Shown here: one piece after another, positions 46,696 to 55,798 of the stretch | How positions within the stretch are numbered: the stretch's first letter is position 1 | How the letters are laid out: every line of letters starts with the position of its first letter | DNA from: Sedimentibacter sp. | Lineage (GTDB): Bacteria; Bacillota; Clostridia; Tissierellales; Sedimentibacteraceae | Direction of reading: 5' to 3' | NCBI GenBank assembly: GCA_018436705.1 | Contig: JAHDLA010000023.1 | Location: 1-64,000, forward strand | Length of the DNA stretch: 64,000 bases | The notes under the pieces: generated by a model | What the model was told of the DNA's origin: nothing | What the model saw: only the letters and a program-made list of their open reading frames with translations | Databases searched by the model: none | Translations under genes and position numbers: made by a program

Positions 46696-48177
46696 TTATA
46701 TTTCTATTATTCTATATATTTGCTCCATGTCAACAGCATTCCTAACATTATCTGCTAATTTATCATACTGAGTTTCTTTATATTTTTTAAAATCAAATTC
46801 GCTGATTTCTTCTAATGACAGACCCTTATGCTCTGCAAGTGTTTTTACAATTGCATTAACAATTCGACTGCTGTCGAATATGCCGTGAACATAGCTTCCG
46901 GCAACATTGCTGCAAACACATCCGTCCATTTTTTCATCCAATGAACATAAAGGCTGCCCTTCCATTATCTTTGAATTACCCATATGAATTTCATATCCTT
47001 CCACATCAATGCCTGAAAGCAGGCTGTAAAAGCCTTCTATATCACCTATTTTTCCCGACGAACGCACTGTAGTCTTTGTGCCTGAAAAGTCTGTAACAGT
47101 CTTAAGCAGACCTAACCCCCTAATGCTTCCTCCACCTTCTACACACTCTGGGTCATTTATTATATCCCCAAGCATCTGATAGCCTCCGCATACGCCAAAC
47201 ACAGCTCTTCCTTCCTTGGCATGCCTTACTATCTTCACCTCTAATCCCGACTGTCTGAGCCATTTTAAATCCTCTATGGTGTTTTTAGTGCCAGGTATAA
47301 TTATCATATCCGGGTTTCCCAATTCTTTCACAGAGGACACATATCTGAGAGAAACACCGCTGATTAATGAAAACACATTGAAATCAGTAAAATTCGACAA
47401 CCTTGGCAGCTTAATAACTGCAATATCAATCATGCTGTGTTCACAATTTTCCACAAGTCTTTCGGAAAGACTGTCTTCATCATCAATATCAACGTTCATA
47501 TAAGGTACTACTCCCAACACAGGCACCTCAACAATATTCTCAAGCATATCCAGCCCGGGCTCCAGAAGTTTTATGTCACCTCTGAATTTATTTATTACGA
47601 AACCTTTAACTCTATCCTTCTCTTCTTCATCAAGCAAAAGCATTGTTCCTGCCAAAGATGCAAAGACTCCTCCTCTGTCAATATCCCCAACTATAATAAC
47701 CGGTGCATCAGCAATTTTTGCCATGCCCATATTCACTATATCCTGTTCTTTCAAATTAATTTCTGCAGGGCTTCCAGCTCCCTCAATAACTATGATATCA
47801 TATTCTTCCGCTAGTGAACTGTAAGACTTGATAATATGAGGAACCATTTCATCCTTGTAAGTATAATATTCTTCAGCCGACATGTCCTTGAATACCTTTC
47901 CGTTCAATACAATCTGCGATCCCTTTTCCCCAGTTGGTTTCAAAAGGATAGGATTCATTCTCACATCCGGTTCTATGCCGGCAGCTTCTGCCTGCATAAC
48001 CTGTGCTCTTCCCATTTCAAATCCGTCCTTTGTTATGAACGAGTTTAAAGCCATGTTCTGCGACTTAAATGGTGCCGTTTTGTATCCGTCCTGCGTCAAT
48101 ATTCTGCACAGAGCAGCTGTTATAAGGCTCTTGCCCGCATTTGAAGTTGTTCCTTGAACCATTATTACTTTTGCCAT
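46696..48177 (-). CDS. cobQ: Cobyric acid synthase
   Basis: 493 residues. The N-terminal synthetase domain has a P-loop-like [11 protein letters not shown] and an IDRGG segment. The C-terminal class I glutamine amidotransferase has the cysteine in VCGGYQMLG and the histidine in SYVHGIFD. It amidates four carboxyls of adenosylcobyrinate diamide to cobyric acid. GGAGG before the ATG at 48177 rules out the 29-codon extension. Last gene of the riboswitch-controlled operon. Confidence 0.95.
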   Translation of the reverse strand: MAKVIMVQGTTSNAGKSLITAALCRILTQDGYKTAPFKSQNMALNSFITKDGFEMGRAQVMQAEAAGIEPDVRMNPILLKPTGEKGSQIVLNGKVFKDMSAEEYYTYKDEMVPHIIKSYSSLAEEYDIIVIEGAGSPAEINLKEQDIVNMGMAKIADAPVIIVGDIDRGGVFASLAGTMLLLDEEEKDRVKGFVINKFRGDIKLLEPGLDMLENIVEVPVLGVVPYMNVDIDDEDSLSERLVENCEHSMIDIAVIKLPRLSNFTDFNVFSLISGVSLRYVSSVKELGNPDMIIIPGTKNTIEDLKWLRQSGLEVKIVRHAKEGRAVFGVCGGYQMLGDIINDPECVEGGGSIRGLGLLKTVTDFSGTKTTVRSSGKIGDIEGFYSLLSGIDVEGYEIHMGNSKIMEGQPLCSLDEKMDGCVCSNVAGSYVHGIFDSSRIVNAIVKTLAEHKGLSLEEISEFDFKKYKETQYDKLADNVRNAVDMEQIYRIIEI

Positions 48178-48178
48178 C

Positions 48179-49210
48179 TTAATTCCTCCTATCGCTGCAT
48201 ATATAATCAACAAAGCCGGTTTCATGCCTGCCTGTAATGCTACTGGTCTGATGATCTGATACAATAATCATACTTGCATTTTCTATATTTTCATAAATTA
48301 TTTTTATTAATTCTTTATCTATTCTTTCAATAAAATTTATTTTTCCTTTTATGTCCATTCTATGGGAAGCTTCATCCGTTCCGTTCGCATGAACTATAAC
48401 CGTATCATGGGTTTTCAGCTCATTAATTGCAGTTTCCGCTTTTTCTTTCAAATCAGTATCAACATCTCCAGTACCACTTTTAAGAGAAGGAACGTCCATC
48501 TTCATGGATTTGGCTATACCTTTCATAATATCAGCACTGCATATGCAAGAAGCGCTCCTTCCAAACAATTCAAAAAACGAAGGCAGCACTGTTTTATCCG
48601 CAACGCCCCATGGATAAAACATATAGTTTTTACCTCTCACGGAAAATTGGTTATTATTTATAAATTCCTTTAATTCTTTAATTTCTTCAAGCTGATTCAG
48701 CAAGGACTCTATGCTACTTCCCATGTTTTCATGAGGAGGCATATCCTTAATAGAAAAAAGCTTTTCTGATTTCTCGGCAATAATAATATTTCTGTATTCA
48801 TTCAAATGATAAAATTTAATGCCTTTGGTTTTGATATTTTCTGACGCTGAGCGCATCTCTTCTCTTGTTAGTCCCTTACCGTTAAAGGATTCAAGCTTAT
48901 GATCTTTTATGCTCACTAAATTACATCTCAAAGCTGCCTCATCTTCTCCCACTTCGATATTTTCCGCTACTGCTTCTAGATATGCCCTGTTTTTTGGAAT
49001 AAGGCTTCCGTTAACTCCAAGTATTGATAAAATACACCCCAGGCTATCAGGCTCTCTTCCATCAGGGCAATACATCTTTTTTGTTCGGAATCCTTCATGG
49101 ATAATCTTATCAATAAACGGTGTATATGCGTATTCTAAAGGCTGCATATCATTTAGTCCTGCTATATTTTTTTCACTTAAACCGTCTATTATTATTAAAA
49201 CCTTCTTCAT
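48179..49210 (-). CDS. ApgM-like (alkaline phosphatase superfamily) phosphatase
   Basis: 343 residues. It starts [12 protein letters not shown], the metal-binding Asp of the superfamily, and ends with a [13 protein letters not shown] segment holding the Asp/His/His ligands. It resembles archaeal-type cofactor-independent phosphoglycerate mutase (ApgM) but is shorter. Its place between cobD and cobQ, with 4-base overlap to cobD, suggests a cobalamin step such as alpha-ribazole-phosphate dephosphorylation rather than glycolysis. That function is inference. Confidence 0.75.
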   Translation of the reverse strand: MKKVLIIIDGLSEKNIAGLNDMQPLEYAYTPFIDKIIHEGFRTKKMYCPDGREPDSLGCILSILGVNGSLIPKNRAYLEAVAENIEVGEDEAALRCNLVSIKDHKLESFNGKGLTREEMRSASENIKTKGIKFYHLNEYRNIIIAEKSEKLFSIKDMPPHENMGSSIESLLNQLEEIKELKEFINNNQFSVRGKNYMFYPWGVADKTVLPSFFELFGRSASCICSADIMKGIAKSMKMDVPSLKSGTGDVDTDLKEKAETAINELKTHDTVIVHANGTDEASHRMDIKGKINFIERIDKELIKIIYENIENASMIIVSDHQTSSITGRHETGFVDYICSDRRN

Positions 49211-50283
49211 AGCATCTCCCTTATTTCATACAATGCCTTAATGAGAAGTTTATTTTCATTCTTTGATTTCACTGCAATTCTGTAATAGCTTCTGTCAAAG
49301 TTTTTGTAATTTGAGCAGCTTCTTATCAATATATTTTTTTTAAGCAGTTCTTCCTTTAAATCCACATCATTAAAAATTTTAAACAATATGTAGTTGGCAT
49401 TAGAATTATATGCCTTAATATTCAACTTATTTAGTTCACTGATCATGTAATTTCTTTGCTCCTTTACGTTCGAAACAGTCCTGCTTACATACTCTCTTTC
49501 CTTCAGCGCCGCAATTCCCGCAGCCTGTGCAATATTCGAAACATTCCAGGGAGGCCCTGACGATTTCAGTCCATTAATAACATCTCTTTTTGAAGACATA
49601 CAATAACCCAAGCGTATCCCCGGAATAGCATATATTTTGGTAAATGCTTTCAAGACAATAAGATTATCATATTTATTCATTAGTCTGACAGAACTTAATG
49701 ATTCTTTATTTTCCACAAAATCCAGAAAACATTCATCTATAACCACAGTTGCCCCTGACTTCATACATTTGTCAATTATTTTTTCTGTTGTTTTAATATC
49801 TGTTATTTGCCCAGTTGGATTGTTGGGGTTGCACAAAAATACAATATCTGTATCATTATTTATATGATTTAATATGTTATCATTTATCTTAAATTCATAT
49901 TCTTCACCCAGATTGTAATAGTTAATATCTGCACCGACTGCTTTCAATGCGCTCTCATATTCGCTGAAGGCCGGCGCAGTAACAAGGCCTTTTTTAGGCA
50001 TTAAGAAAAAAGCAATACGATATATGGCTTCTGCTGCTCCATTTGACGCAAAAATAAAGCTGGTCGGGACTTTTTCGACTGATGCAATGCTTCTGATTAA
50101 TTCTGAAGAATTGATGTCCGGATACCTGTTAGAATATTCAATTGAATTTATACAGGCGGATTTAACCGAATCGGGTATACCCAAAGGATTTATGTTTGAT
50201 GAAAAATCCAATATTTCATTTATCCCGCTGCCGTTTTTTTCGGCCGCCGTATATATGTCGGCGCCATGTATTTCTATACTCAT
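49207..50283 (-). CDS. cobD: Threonine-phosphate decarboxylase CobD
   Basis: 358 residues, PLP fold type I, histidinol-phosphate-aminotransferase-like. It has NPNNPTG near 150 and the PLP lysine in KAFTKIYAIPGIRLGY near 213. It begins MSIEIHGADIYTAA, matching CobD's EHGGN-type start only loosely. CobD makes the aminopropanol phosphate linker that CbiB attaches. Position directly after cbiB makes CobD far likelier than HisC. GGAG site. Confidence 0.88.
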   Translation of the reverse strand: MSIEIHGADIYTAAEKNGSGINEILDFSSNINPLGIPDSVKSACINSIEYSNRYPDINSSELIRSIASVEKVPTSFIFASNGAAEAIYRIAFFLMPKKGLVTAPAFSEYESALKAVGADINYYNLGEEYEFKINDNILNHINNDTDIVFLCNPNNPTGQITDIKTTEKIIDKCMKSGATVVIDECFLDFVENKESLSSVRLMNKYDNLIVLKAFTKIYAIPGIRLGYCMSSKRDVINGLKSSGPPWNVSNIAQAAGIAALKEREYVSRTVSNVKEQRNYMISELNKLNIKAYNSNANYILFKIFNDVDLKEELLKKNILIRSCSNYKNFDRSYYRIAVKSKNENKLLIKALYEIREML

Positions 50284-50297
50284 AGTATTCTCCTATT

Positions 50298-51248
50298 TTA
50301 TAAGCTTGTAACAAAGTAGTAAAGCAATGACCCTGTTGCCAACGTCAGTATAGATGCTGCGTACATAAGCCTATTAGCCCTTTTAATATCTTCTATTTCT
50401 ATTTTTCTTATGTCATCTCCTATTGTCGGCTTGCTGACAAGCGCGCCTCCGTAATAGCTGTCTCCTCCAAGCATTATGTCCAGAGCTCCGGCGCACACTG
50501 ATTCCGTATGTGCTGAGTTTGGGCTCTTGTGATTGTACCTATCTCGCAAATAGATTCTGAGGGCATTTTTGTAATCCATGCCCGTAATAAATGCCGCAGC
50601 AATCATAATAAGCGCTGAAATCCTTGAGGGAATGAAATTTGCAACATCATCAGCTATGGCTGAAACCCTGCCTATATTTATATATTTTTCATTTTTGTAT
50701 CCAACCATTGAATCTAAAGTATTGACTGCCTTGTACATAAATCCCAGAGGAGCTCCTCCAATCATTATGTAAAGCATTGGAGCGATAACCCCGTCAGATG
50801 CATTTTCTGCAACAGTTTCCACAGCTGCTTTTGCAACAGATACTTCATTAAGCTTTTCCACGTCCCTGCCCACAATAAAGGATAAATAATTACGAGCTTC
50901 AGCTAAATCATTTCTTTTCAGTGATTTATAAACCTTCATACTTTCATCCTTCAAACTTTTTGTTGCAAGTATGTAGTAGCACATTAATCCTTCAATAATT
51001 AATGCAAGCATAAAACTAACCTTTGATGCAAAATATAAAATTACATATGGAATTACAAATGAAGTAAAAACAACCGAAAACCATAATATCGCTCCTGCCG
51101 CTGTTTCTTTCTTTGAATTTTTGCAGCATTTTCTCAGCTTGTCCTCAACAAAGCAAATCATATTCCCTATGAGCTTTATAGGATGAAACCATCCTTGAGG
51201 ATCTCCGATAATCAAATCAAGCACATATCCAATGATGAGTGAATTCAT
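50298..51248 (-). CDS. cbiB: Adenosylcobinamide-phosphate synthase CbiB
   Basis: 316 residues, integral membrane. It begins with a helix (IIGYVLDLIIGDP) and has family motifs HPIKLIGN, ETVAENASDGVIAPM and NSAHTESVCAGAL. It joins aminopropanol phosphate to cobyric acid. AAAGGA before the ATG at 51248 is preferred over a start six codons earlier. First gene behind the cobalamin riboswitch. Confidence 0.95.
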   Translation of the reverse strand: MNSLIIGYVLDLIIGDPQGWFHPIKLIGNMICFVEDKLRKCCKNSKKETAAGAILWFSVVFTSFVIPYVILYFASKVSFMLALIIEGLMCYYILATKSLKDESMKVYKSLKRNDLAEARNYLSFIVGRDVEKLNEVSVAKAAVETVAENASDGVIAPMLYIMIGGAPLGFMYKAVNTLDSMVGYKNEKYINIGRVSAIADDVANFIPSRISALIMIAAAFITGMDYKNALRIYLRDRYNHKSPNSAHTESVCAGALDIMLGGDSYYGGALVSKPTIGDDIRKIEIEDIKRANRLMYAASILTLATGSLLYYFVTSL

Positions 51249-51282
51249 ATTATTCCTTTCTGACATACCTTATTTGAACAAA

Positions 51283-51309
51283 CAAAAAGCCCTCCTGAAC
51301 GGAAGGCAG
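51283..51309 (-). terminator. Terminator of the cobalamin riboswitch
   Basis: On the minus strand a 7-bp stem (GCCTTCC / GGAGGGC, one G-T pair) with a 5-base loop is followed by TTTTTG. It lies between the riboswitch and cbiB, where an expression platform should be, so B12 would cause premature termination. Confidence 0.75.
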
Positions 51310-51344
51310 TTACACATATTTCAGACAGTCCTCCCGACAATCCA

Positions 51345-51500
51345 TAAAAAACTAATTTGGCAGGTTTCCTGACTTTCGGATCATTTAACGCTCGCCTTCC
51401 CATTTTCACAGTGGCAATGAGCCTTATCACCTTTCACAGTAGCGGGGGCTGTAACAGCTTTTACTGTTTTCCCTATTAAAACAAAAGTTACCAACAAAGT
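51345..51500 (-). promoter_or_regulatory. Cobalamin riboswitch
   Basis: The minus strand shows the class hallmarks in order: AATAGGGAA, CAGCCCCCGCTACTGT, a stem region with GGGAAGGCG, then CCGAAAGTCAGGAAACCTGCC, the B12 box (51359-51379). It binds cobalamins and shuts down the cbiB-cobD-apgM-like-cobQ operon. Exact ends are approximate. Confidence 0.95.
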
Positions 51501-51524
51501 ACATTTTCATTTATTTATGAAATA

Positions 51525-51553
51525 ATTATAAATGAACAGGATTTGATTGTCAA
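51525..51553 (-). promoter_or_regulatory. Consensus promoter of the cobalamin operon
   Basis: The minus strand reads TTGACA, a 17-base spacer, then TATAAT: an exact sigma-A consensus. It lies about 25 bases before the riboswitch, so control is expected to be entirely through the riboswitch. Confidence 0.85.
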
Positions 51554-51565
51554 TTGAAATAGACA

Positions 51566-52648
51566 TCAGCTTCTTACTTTTATGTATTCATTAAGCCTGC
51601 CAAATACTTGTTTTAACAATTCCTTAGGAATTTTTGAAAACTCTTCACCAATTGATATTTCAAATTTTGATGTTTTTTCGTCTATCTTTTTAATACCTCC
51701 GGCTATTGAAACATCAAATTCGCTAAATATTTTTGAAACTATTTTTTCCAGTTGATCACTGCTAAAATCAGCATGCACATGAAACATATTAGTCATCGGT
51801 ATTTCAGGTGTTGTGCAAACAGCTGGCAAATCATTGAAATACTTTGCCAGTTCTATAGCTTCCTCATGAAATTTACTCATCACACCTTTTCTTTTTTCAT
51901 AGTAATAATTGGCAGCAATGATATACGGATAAAGACTTATTAAATCCCCTCCATGCCTGCGTTTCCAGATTTTAGCTTTGTCAATAAAATCTTTTTTTCC
52001 GGCTAAAACAGCTCCTGCAACAGCACCCATACCCTTGTAAAAGGAAATATACACACTGTCAAAATACGCTGCAATTTCAGCAGGAGATTTTTCATAATAT
52101 GGAAGCGACTCAAATAATCTGGCTCCGTCAAGATGGGTGTACATATTTTTAGACCTTGCGTATTCTATAATTTCTTCCAATTCATTAAGAGCCGGCAGAT
52201 ATCCTCCTATTTCTCTCTGAGGTAATTCAATTAACAAAGTCCCAACATTCTCCTCAACAGACATTAAATCTTTTATAGTAAACAATCGGTTTGGTTCGCC
52301 CAAAAGAACAGTTTCCAAACCATGCAAAATCTTTATTGCATCTTGCTCATGCAATTCTAAATGCGAAAGAGGATGATATGCAATTTTCTTGTTGTTTTTA
52401 TCATCTGCGTATATCCTAAGGGCAATCTGTTGTGCCATCGTACCGCTTGGCATGAAAACAGCTGATTCTTTTCCAAGTATTACAGCAAATTTCTTTTCAA
52501 ATTCTTCAATAATTTCACCTTTGCCATATAAATCGGCAAACCTATCTTCTTGTATACTGTTTAAGGCTTCCTTTAATGTATCGATACTTCTTGGACCATT
52601 ACCTTGGAATTTGTACTTAGCAGCCTTATATTGATCAGTTAACTTCAT
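51566..52648 (-). CDS. Threonine aldolase-family PLP enzyme
   Basis: 360 residues of the beta-eliminating lyase/threonine aldolase family. MPSGTMAQQIA (near 75) binds the PLP phosphate, THLDGARLFES gives the Asp and SFYKGMGAV the Schiff-base lysine near 205. It cleaves threonine or similar beta-hydroxy amino acids to glycine and an aldehyde. The closest family type (low-specificity or D-specific) cannot be told. AGAGGTGG site; own unit. Confidence 0.85.
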   Translation of the reverse strand: MKLTDQYKAAKYKFQGNGPRSIDTLKEALNSIQEDRFADLYGKGEIIEEFEKKFAVILGKESAVFMPSGTMAQQIALRIYADDKNNKKIAYHPLSHLELHEQDAIKILHGLETVLLGEPNRLFTIKDLMSVEENVGTLLIELPQREIGGYLPALNELEEIIEYARSKNMYTHLDGARLFESLPYYEKSPAEIAAYFDSVYISFYKGMGAVAGAVLAGKKDFIDKAKIWKRRHGGDLISLYPYIIAANYYYEKRKGVMSKFHEEAIELAKYFNDLPAVCTTPEIPMTNMFHVHADFSSDQLEKIVSKIFSEFDVSIAGGIKKIDEKTSKFEISIGEEFSKIPKELLKQVFGRLNEYIKVRS

Positions 52649-52769
52649 AATCCACCTCTAATAAAATGTTATTGTTACAATGCTTTCTAACAAGCACTTA
52701 TTTTATTATACCGCTAAATGATAATGTTTGCCACAATTATTATATATCATCATTTTTGTGGCAAAAATA

Positions 52770-52812
52770 AAAATCAAAGTTTCAAACACTCTGCCTCTAA
52801 AACTTTGATTTT
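52770..52812 (-). terminator. Terminator of the lactate dehydrogenase-like gene
   Basis: A 13-bp stem (AAAATCAAAGTTT / AAACTTTGATTTT) with a 17-base loop. On the minus strand it continues into TATTTTTG. Confidence 0.75.
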
Positions 52813-52823
52813 TCTTTTAAGCA

Positions 52824-53816
52824 TTATCTCTTGGAAAATTTAGGACCTGTTTTTGCATCAATCATGGTTTCTTGGATATATGCTATTGTTTCTTCTAATT
52901 TTTTCGTTTCCCATTCATTTAACTTTATAGGTATCTGATTCAAAACACCTTCACGCCCTATAACACACGGCATGCTCAGCGCCACATCTTTGTCATGACC
53001 GTATTGACCACGCAAAGTAGTTGACGCAGGGTATATACTTTTTTCGTCTAACATCACTGCCCTTGCCATCGTAACTGCTGACTGAGCTACCCCTGCATTC
53101 GTCCAACCCTTGCCGTTAAACACTTCATATGCAGCACTTACAGTTAATTTTTTAACCATATCGGGATTTCGTATATCTTTCTTTCCTTCTAGAAAGGCAT
53201 CTGCTTCAGATAAAGGAATTCCGCTGATGTATACGTGGCTCATAACAGGAAAAGCTGTCCTGCCGTGTTCTCCCATCATAAATCCCGTAACAGATTTAGG
53301 ATCAATATTGTAATTATCAGCAACTATTTTACGTAATCTGGCAGAATCAAGCATGGTTCCTGTACCAAAAATACGTCCTTTTGGATATCCAAATTCGTTT
53401 TCGGCAATATAAACCATAGTATCCAATGGATTAGTAATAAAAATAATAACAGCATCTTTAGTATATTTTGTAATACCTCTCATTACACCGCGAATAACTT
53501 CACAATTTGTTTTTGTCAATAAGGTACGGTCTGGCTCTCCTTTGGGATCATTTGGATCAGGTATTATACTTGGGCCTGCAGCTACAATAATCACATCTGC
53601 ATCAGCACATTGTTCATATCCTCCGCTTGTAACATTTACATTATTCATATAAGTCAATGCTGTAGCCTGGGCTTGATCCAAGGCTTCACCATAAGCTACA
53701 TTCTCTAAAATATCAATTACTCCTATTTCAGCGAACAGTCCGGCTTTCATAGCATCTGCCAAAACATATGAACCGACATGTCCCACTCCTACAACTACTA
53801 ATTTATTTTTGTGCAT
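52824..53816 (-). CDS. L-lactate/2-hydroxyacid dehydrogenase (LDH/MDH family)
   Basis: 330 residues. NAD-binding GVGHVGSYVL is near 9-18, TNPLDTM near 130, the substrate Arg segment GTGTMLDSARLR near 153 and the catalytic His in GEHGRTAFP near 186. It reduces a 2-oxo acid with NADH. The active-site loop (GPSIIPDPNDPKGEPDR) is several residues longer than in standard LDH, so substrates larger than pyruvate, as with L-2-hydroxyisocaproate dehydrogenases, are possible. AGGAG site; monocistronic. Confidence 0.85.
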   Translation of the reverse strand: MHKNKLVVVGVGHVGSYVLADAMKAGLFAEIGVIDILENVAYGEALDQAQATALTYMNNVNVTSGGYEQCADADVIIVAAGPSIIPDPNDPKGEPDRTLLTKTNCEVIRGVMRGITKYTKDAVIIFITNPLDTMVYIAENEFGYPKGRIFGTGTMLDSARLRKIVADNYNIDPKSVTGFMMGEHGRTAFPVMSHVYISGIPLSEADAFLEGKKDIRNPDMVKKLTVSAAYEVFNGKGWTNAGVAQSAVTMARAVMLDEKSIYPASTTLRGQYGHDKDVALSMPCVIGREGVLNQIPIKLNEWETKKLEETIAYIQETMIDAKTGPKFSKR

Positions 53817-54027
53817 GTCATGTCTCCTAAAAATTGTTATTTAAATTTCTTTACAGTTTACTGCCATATATGCAATCTGTCAATCCCGTACTGTGATTTA
53901 CAGTATCAGAAATTACGTATTCATTCTCTTTTGGATTAATTAATTCCTATTACAGATATTACTGTTTTCTGCCTTGCTGCCGCACCATAAAATTTTAACT
54001 ATATAAAGCAGTATTTTGTAATTATTG

Positions 54028-54055
54028 TTGACAGCCCCTCATAATCTTATATAAG
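54028..54055 (+). promoter_or_regulatory. Promoter of the CwlD-like amidase
   Basis: TTGACA, a 16-base spacer, then TATAAG, ending 20 bases before the start. This is a housekeeping-type promoter, whereas a strictly sporulation-specific gene would be expected to use another sigma factor. Confidence 0.6.
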
Positions 54056-54074
54056 AAAGGCTTTGGAGGTAGCA

Positions 54075-54794
54075 ATGGAAAATATTTTTAAAAGAGTAAA
54101 TATAATATTTGCTATAGCATTAATGATTGTAATGCTGATGTCATTATTTTCCGATATAAACAAAACAACTGAGACAATTGATGCAACGGACAGAGAACAG
54201 GTAAAAAAGCTCAAGGTTCTTATTGACCCCGGACACGGAGGTATCGATCAGGGAGCAAGCGGTGACATGGGAATCGGCGAAGCCCCCCTGACTCTTGCAA
54301 TATCTGAAAAGCTTATGGCTTTCCTTGAAGGAAGCGGATTCGATGTGGAAATGACCAGGTATGAAGATGAAGGGCTCTATTCGCTAAAATCCAAAACTAT
54401 CAGAGAAAAGAAAAATGAAGATTTGGCAAACAGGGTAAAAATGATAAATGAAACCGAAGCAGACTTGACAATTTCCATTCATCTAAATTCCTTCCCGCAA
54501 AAACAATATTATGGCGCCCATGTTTTTTATCAAAAAAACAGCATGCCGGGAAAAATTGCCGCAGAAATAATGCAAGATTCATTAAAAAATATTCTTGATA
54601 AAAATAATAAAAGAGTTCCTCAGGTGAAAAAAGACATAAGAATAATGGACGAAACGAAACCTCCTGTACTGTTGATAGAATGCGGTTTTTTATCAAACCC
54701 TTCTGAAGAAAAGAAGCTGGTCTCCGATGAATATCAGGAAAAAACAGCTTGGGCAATATATACTGGGTTGATAAGATATTTTAATGAATATTAA
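54075..54794 (+). CDS. N-acetylmuramoyl-L-alanine amidase, CwlD-like
   Basis: 239 residues. One N-terminal membrane anchor (about 9-26) and an amidase_3 domain with zinc ligands in IDPGHGG (near 52), a Glu in the following strand, SIHLN and, at the end, IECGFLSNPSEE. CwlD helps make muramic-delta-lactam in the spore cortex; length fits CwlD, but a vegetative amidase is possible. GGAGGT before the ATG at 54075 is preferred over a TTG four codons earlier. Confidence 0.88.
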   Translation: MENIFKRVNIIFAIALMIVMLMSLFSDINKTTETIDATDREQVKKLKVLIDPGHGGIDQGASGDMGIGEAPLTLAISEKLMAFLEGSGFDVEMTRYEDEGLYSLKSKTIREKKNEDLANRVKMINETEADLTISIHLNSFPQKQYYGAHVFYQKNSMPGKIAAEIMQDSLKNILDKNNKRVPQVKKDIRIMDETKPPVLLIECGFLSNPSEEKKLVSDEYQEKTAWAIYTGLIRYFNEY

Positions 54795-54803
54795 TATAAT
54801 ACA

Positions 54804-54845
54804 AAAAAATACGTTTGTGGTCTGGCTGCAAATGTATTTTTTGTA
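54804..54845 (+). terminator. Terminator of the amidase gene
   Basis: A 14-position stem (54804-54817 / 54829-54842, one G-T pair) rich in A/T outside and ACGTTTG inside, with TTTTTTG at the end. Confidence 0.65.
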
Positions 54846-54892
54846 TTTATTGAAAATTATTAAAAAATATAATAATTATTGTTAACTTTGTG

Positions 54893-54921
54893 TTGAATTA
54901 TAGGGAATATTGTATTATAAT
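54893..54921 (+). promoter_or_regulatory. Promoter of the gene at 54952
   Basis: TTGAAT, a 17-base spacer, then TATAAT, about 30 bases before the chosen start. It drives a likely operon up to the DUF5317 gene. Confidence 0.6.
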
Positions 54922-54951
54922 CAAGATAGTATAACGTTTTGGAGGACTAAT

Positions 54952-55575
54952 ATGGATTTCGAAGAAATAGAATATTTTCTCGCCAATATCAAATCTGTTC
55001 TATCATGTAAAATTATTACCGACTCTAATAATAATATAACTGAAATACATGTCCTGTCTGATAGCAGCCGACACTCTAAACAAATTGTGCGGGACATAAG
55101 AACTGCTTTACTGTCTCATTTTAATTTGGATGTAGATTACAAGATTATAAGTGTTGCTCAAGTTAATAAGAATATTTCTATTAGCTCTGATTTCAGGCTG
55201 ATTTACGAAGGTTATACAAATGAGACAAATTCGGAAAGAATAAAAATTTCCATTAAATTTTCATGGGATGAAAAACAATACATAGGAGAAGCAGAAGGAA
55301 TAAAATCCGAAAAAAATACCCTCATGGTTGCGGCTCAGGCAACTTTGAACGCTATAAAAAAAGCAATTGATTTAGACTGCTTCATAGTTGATGATATACA
55401 AGCCGCCCGTATAGCAGGCATGGATGTAATGCTTTCTTCCGTTACCCATATAGAGCGCGGAAGAGAGAACACACTGATAGGATCTGCAATTGTTAATAAC
55501 AATAAGGTCGATTCCACAATAAAAGCTACACTTAATGCTATAAACAGAAAAATCTGTTTATTTATAAAAGAATGA
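54952..55575 (+). CDS. Conserved protein of unknown function
   Basis: 207 residues, soluble. An N-terminal domain (about 1-70) with ITEIHVLSDSSRHSKQIVRDI and an aromatic-hydrophobic SVAQV end is followed by a second alpha/beta domain (about 80-205) with repeated beta strands (GEAEGIKS; IGSAIVNNNK) and ATLNAI helices that look internally duplicated. I do not recognise a named family. GGAGG before the ATG at 54952 sets the start. Just upstream of the small peptide and the HD-GYP gene. Confidence 0.75.
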   Translation: MDFEEIEYFLANIKSVLSCKIITDSNNNITEIHVLSDSSRHSKQIVRDIRTALLSHFNLDVDYKIISVAQVNKNISISSDFRLIYEGYTNETNSERIKISIKFSWDEKQYIGEAEGIKSEKNTLMVAAQATLNAIKKAIDLDCFIVDDIQAARIAGMDVMLSSVTHIERGRENTLIGSAIVNNNKVDSTIKATLNAINRKICLFIKE

Positions 55576-55619
55576 TCGGGCTGACTAAACAAAAAATAGA
55601 AACAAAAAACTAGCGTAGC

Positions 55620-55678
55620 GAAACCTTCCTGTTCTAATAGCGAACAGAGCAGAGATTCTCTGTAGGAGGGGTTCACAC
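55620..55678 (+). promoter_or_regulatory. Foldable leader that can hide a ribosome binding site
   Basis: CTGTTC/GAACAG (55629-55634 / 55642-55647) and CAGAG/CTCTG (55650-55654 / 55658-55662) form two hairpins. The bases AACCTTCC (55622-55629) can pair with GGAGGGGTT (55665-55673), which includes the Shine-Dalgarno sequence of the 25-residue peptide. The result is a three-way-junction-like fold. Not a riboswitch class I recognise; it could be a coincidental fold. Confidence 0.35.
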
Positions 55679-55756
55679 ATGAAAAAATTAATGCCTATAA
55701 TATATTCAATAGTAGCATTAGTATTAGCTGCAGGCGCAGGATTTAGCTGGGCTTAA
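55679..55756 (+). CDS. 25-residue hydrophobic membrane peptide
   Basis: The frame reads MKKLMPIIYSIVALVLAAGAGFSWA and ends in TAA: a single predicted membrane helix with a basic N-terminus. A strong AGGAGGGG lies 8 bases before the ATG. It ends 43 bases before the chosen start of the HD-GYP gene. No function can be named; the ribosome binding site, composition and position make it a likely real gene. Confidence 0.55.
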   Translation: MKKLMPIIYSIVALVLAAGAGFSWA

Positions 55757-55798
55757 TACCAATTTAATATGTCAGCCCTTCATTATATGAGGACGAAA

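Noticed and set aside
51245..51430. 61-codon frame on the minus strand before cbiB
   Set aside because: It runs through the cobalamin riboswitch and its terminator, so it is not coding.
55576..55678. Cyclic di-GMP riboswitch ahead of the HD-GYP unit
   Set aside because: Neither class I nor class II conserved bases are present; only generic hairpins are seen.
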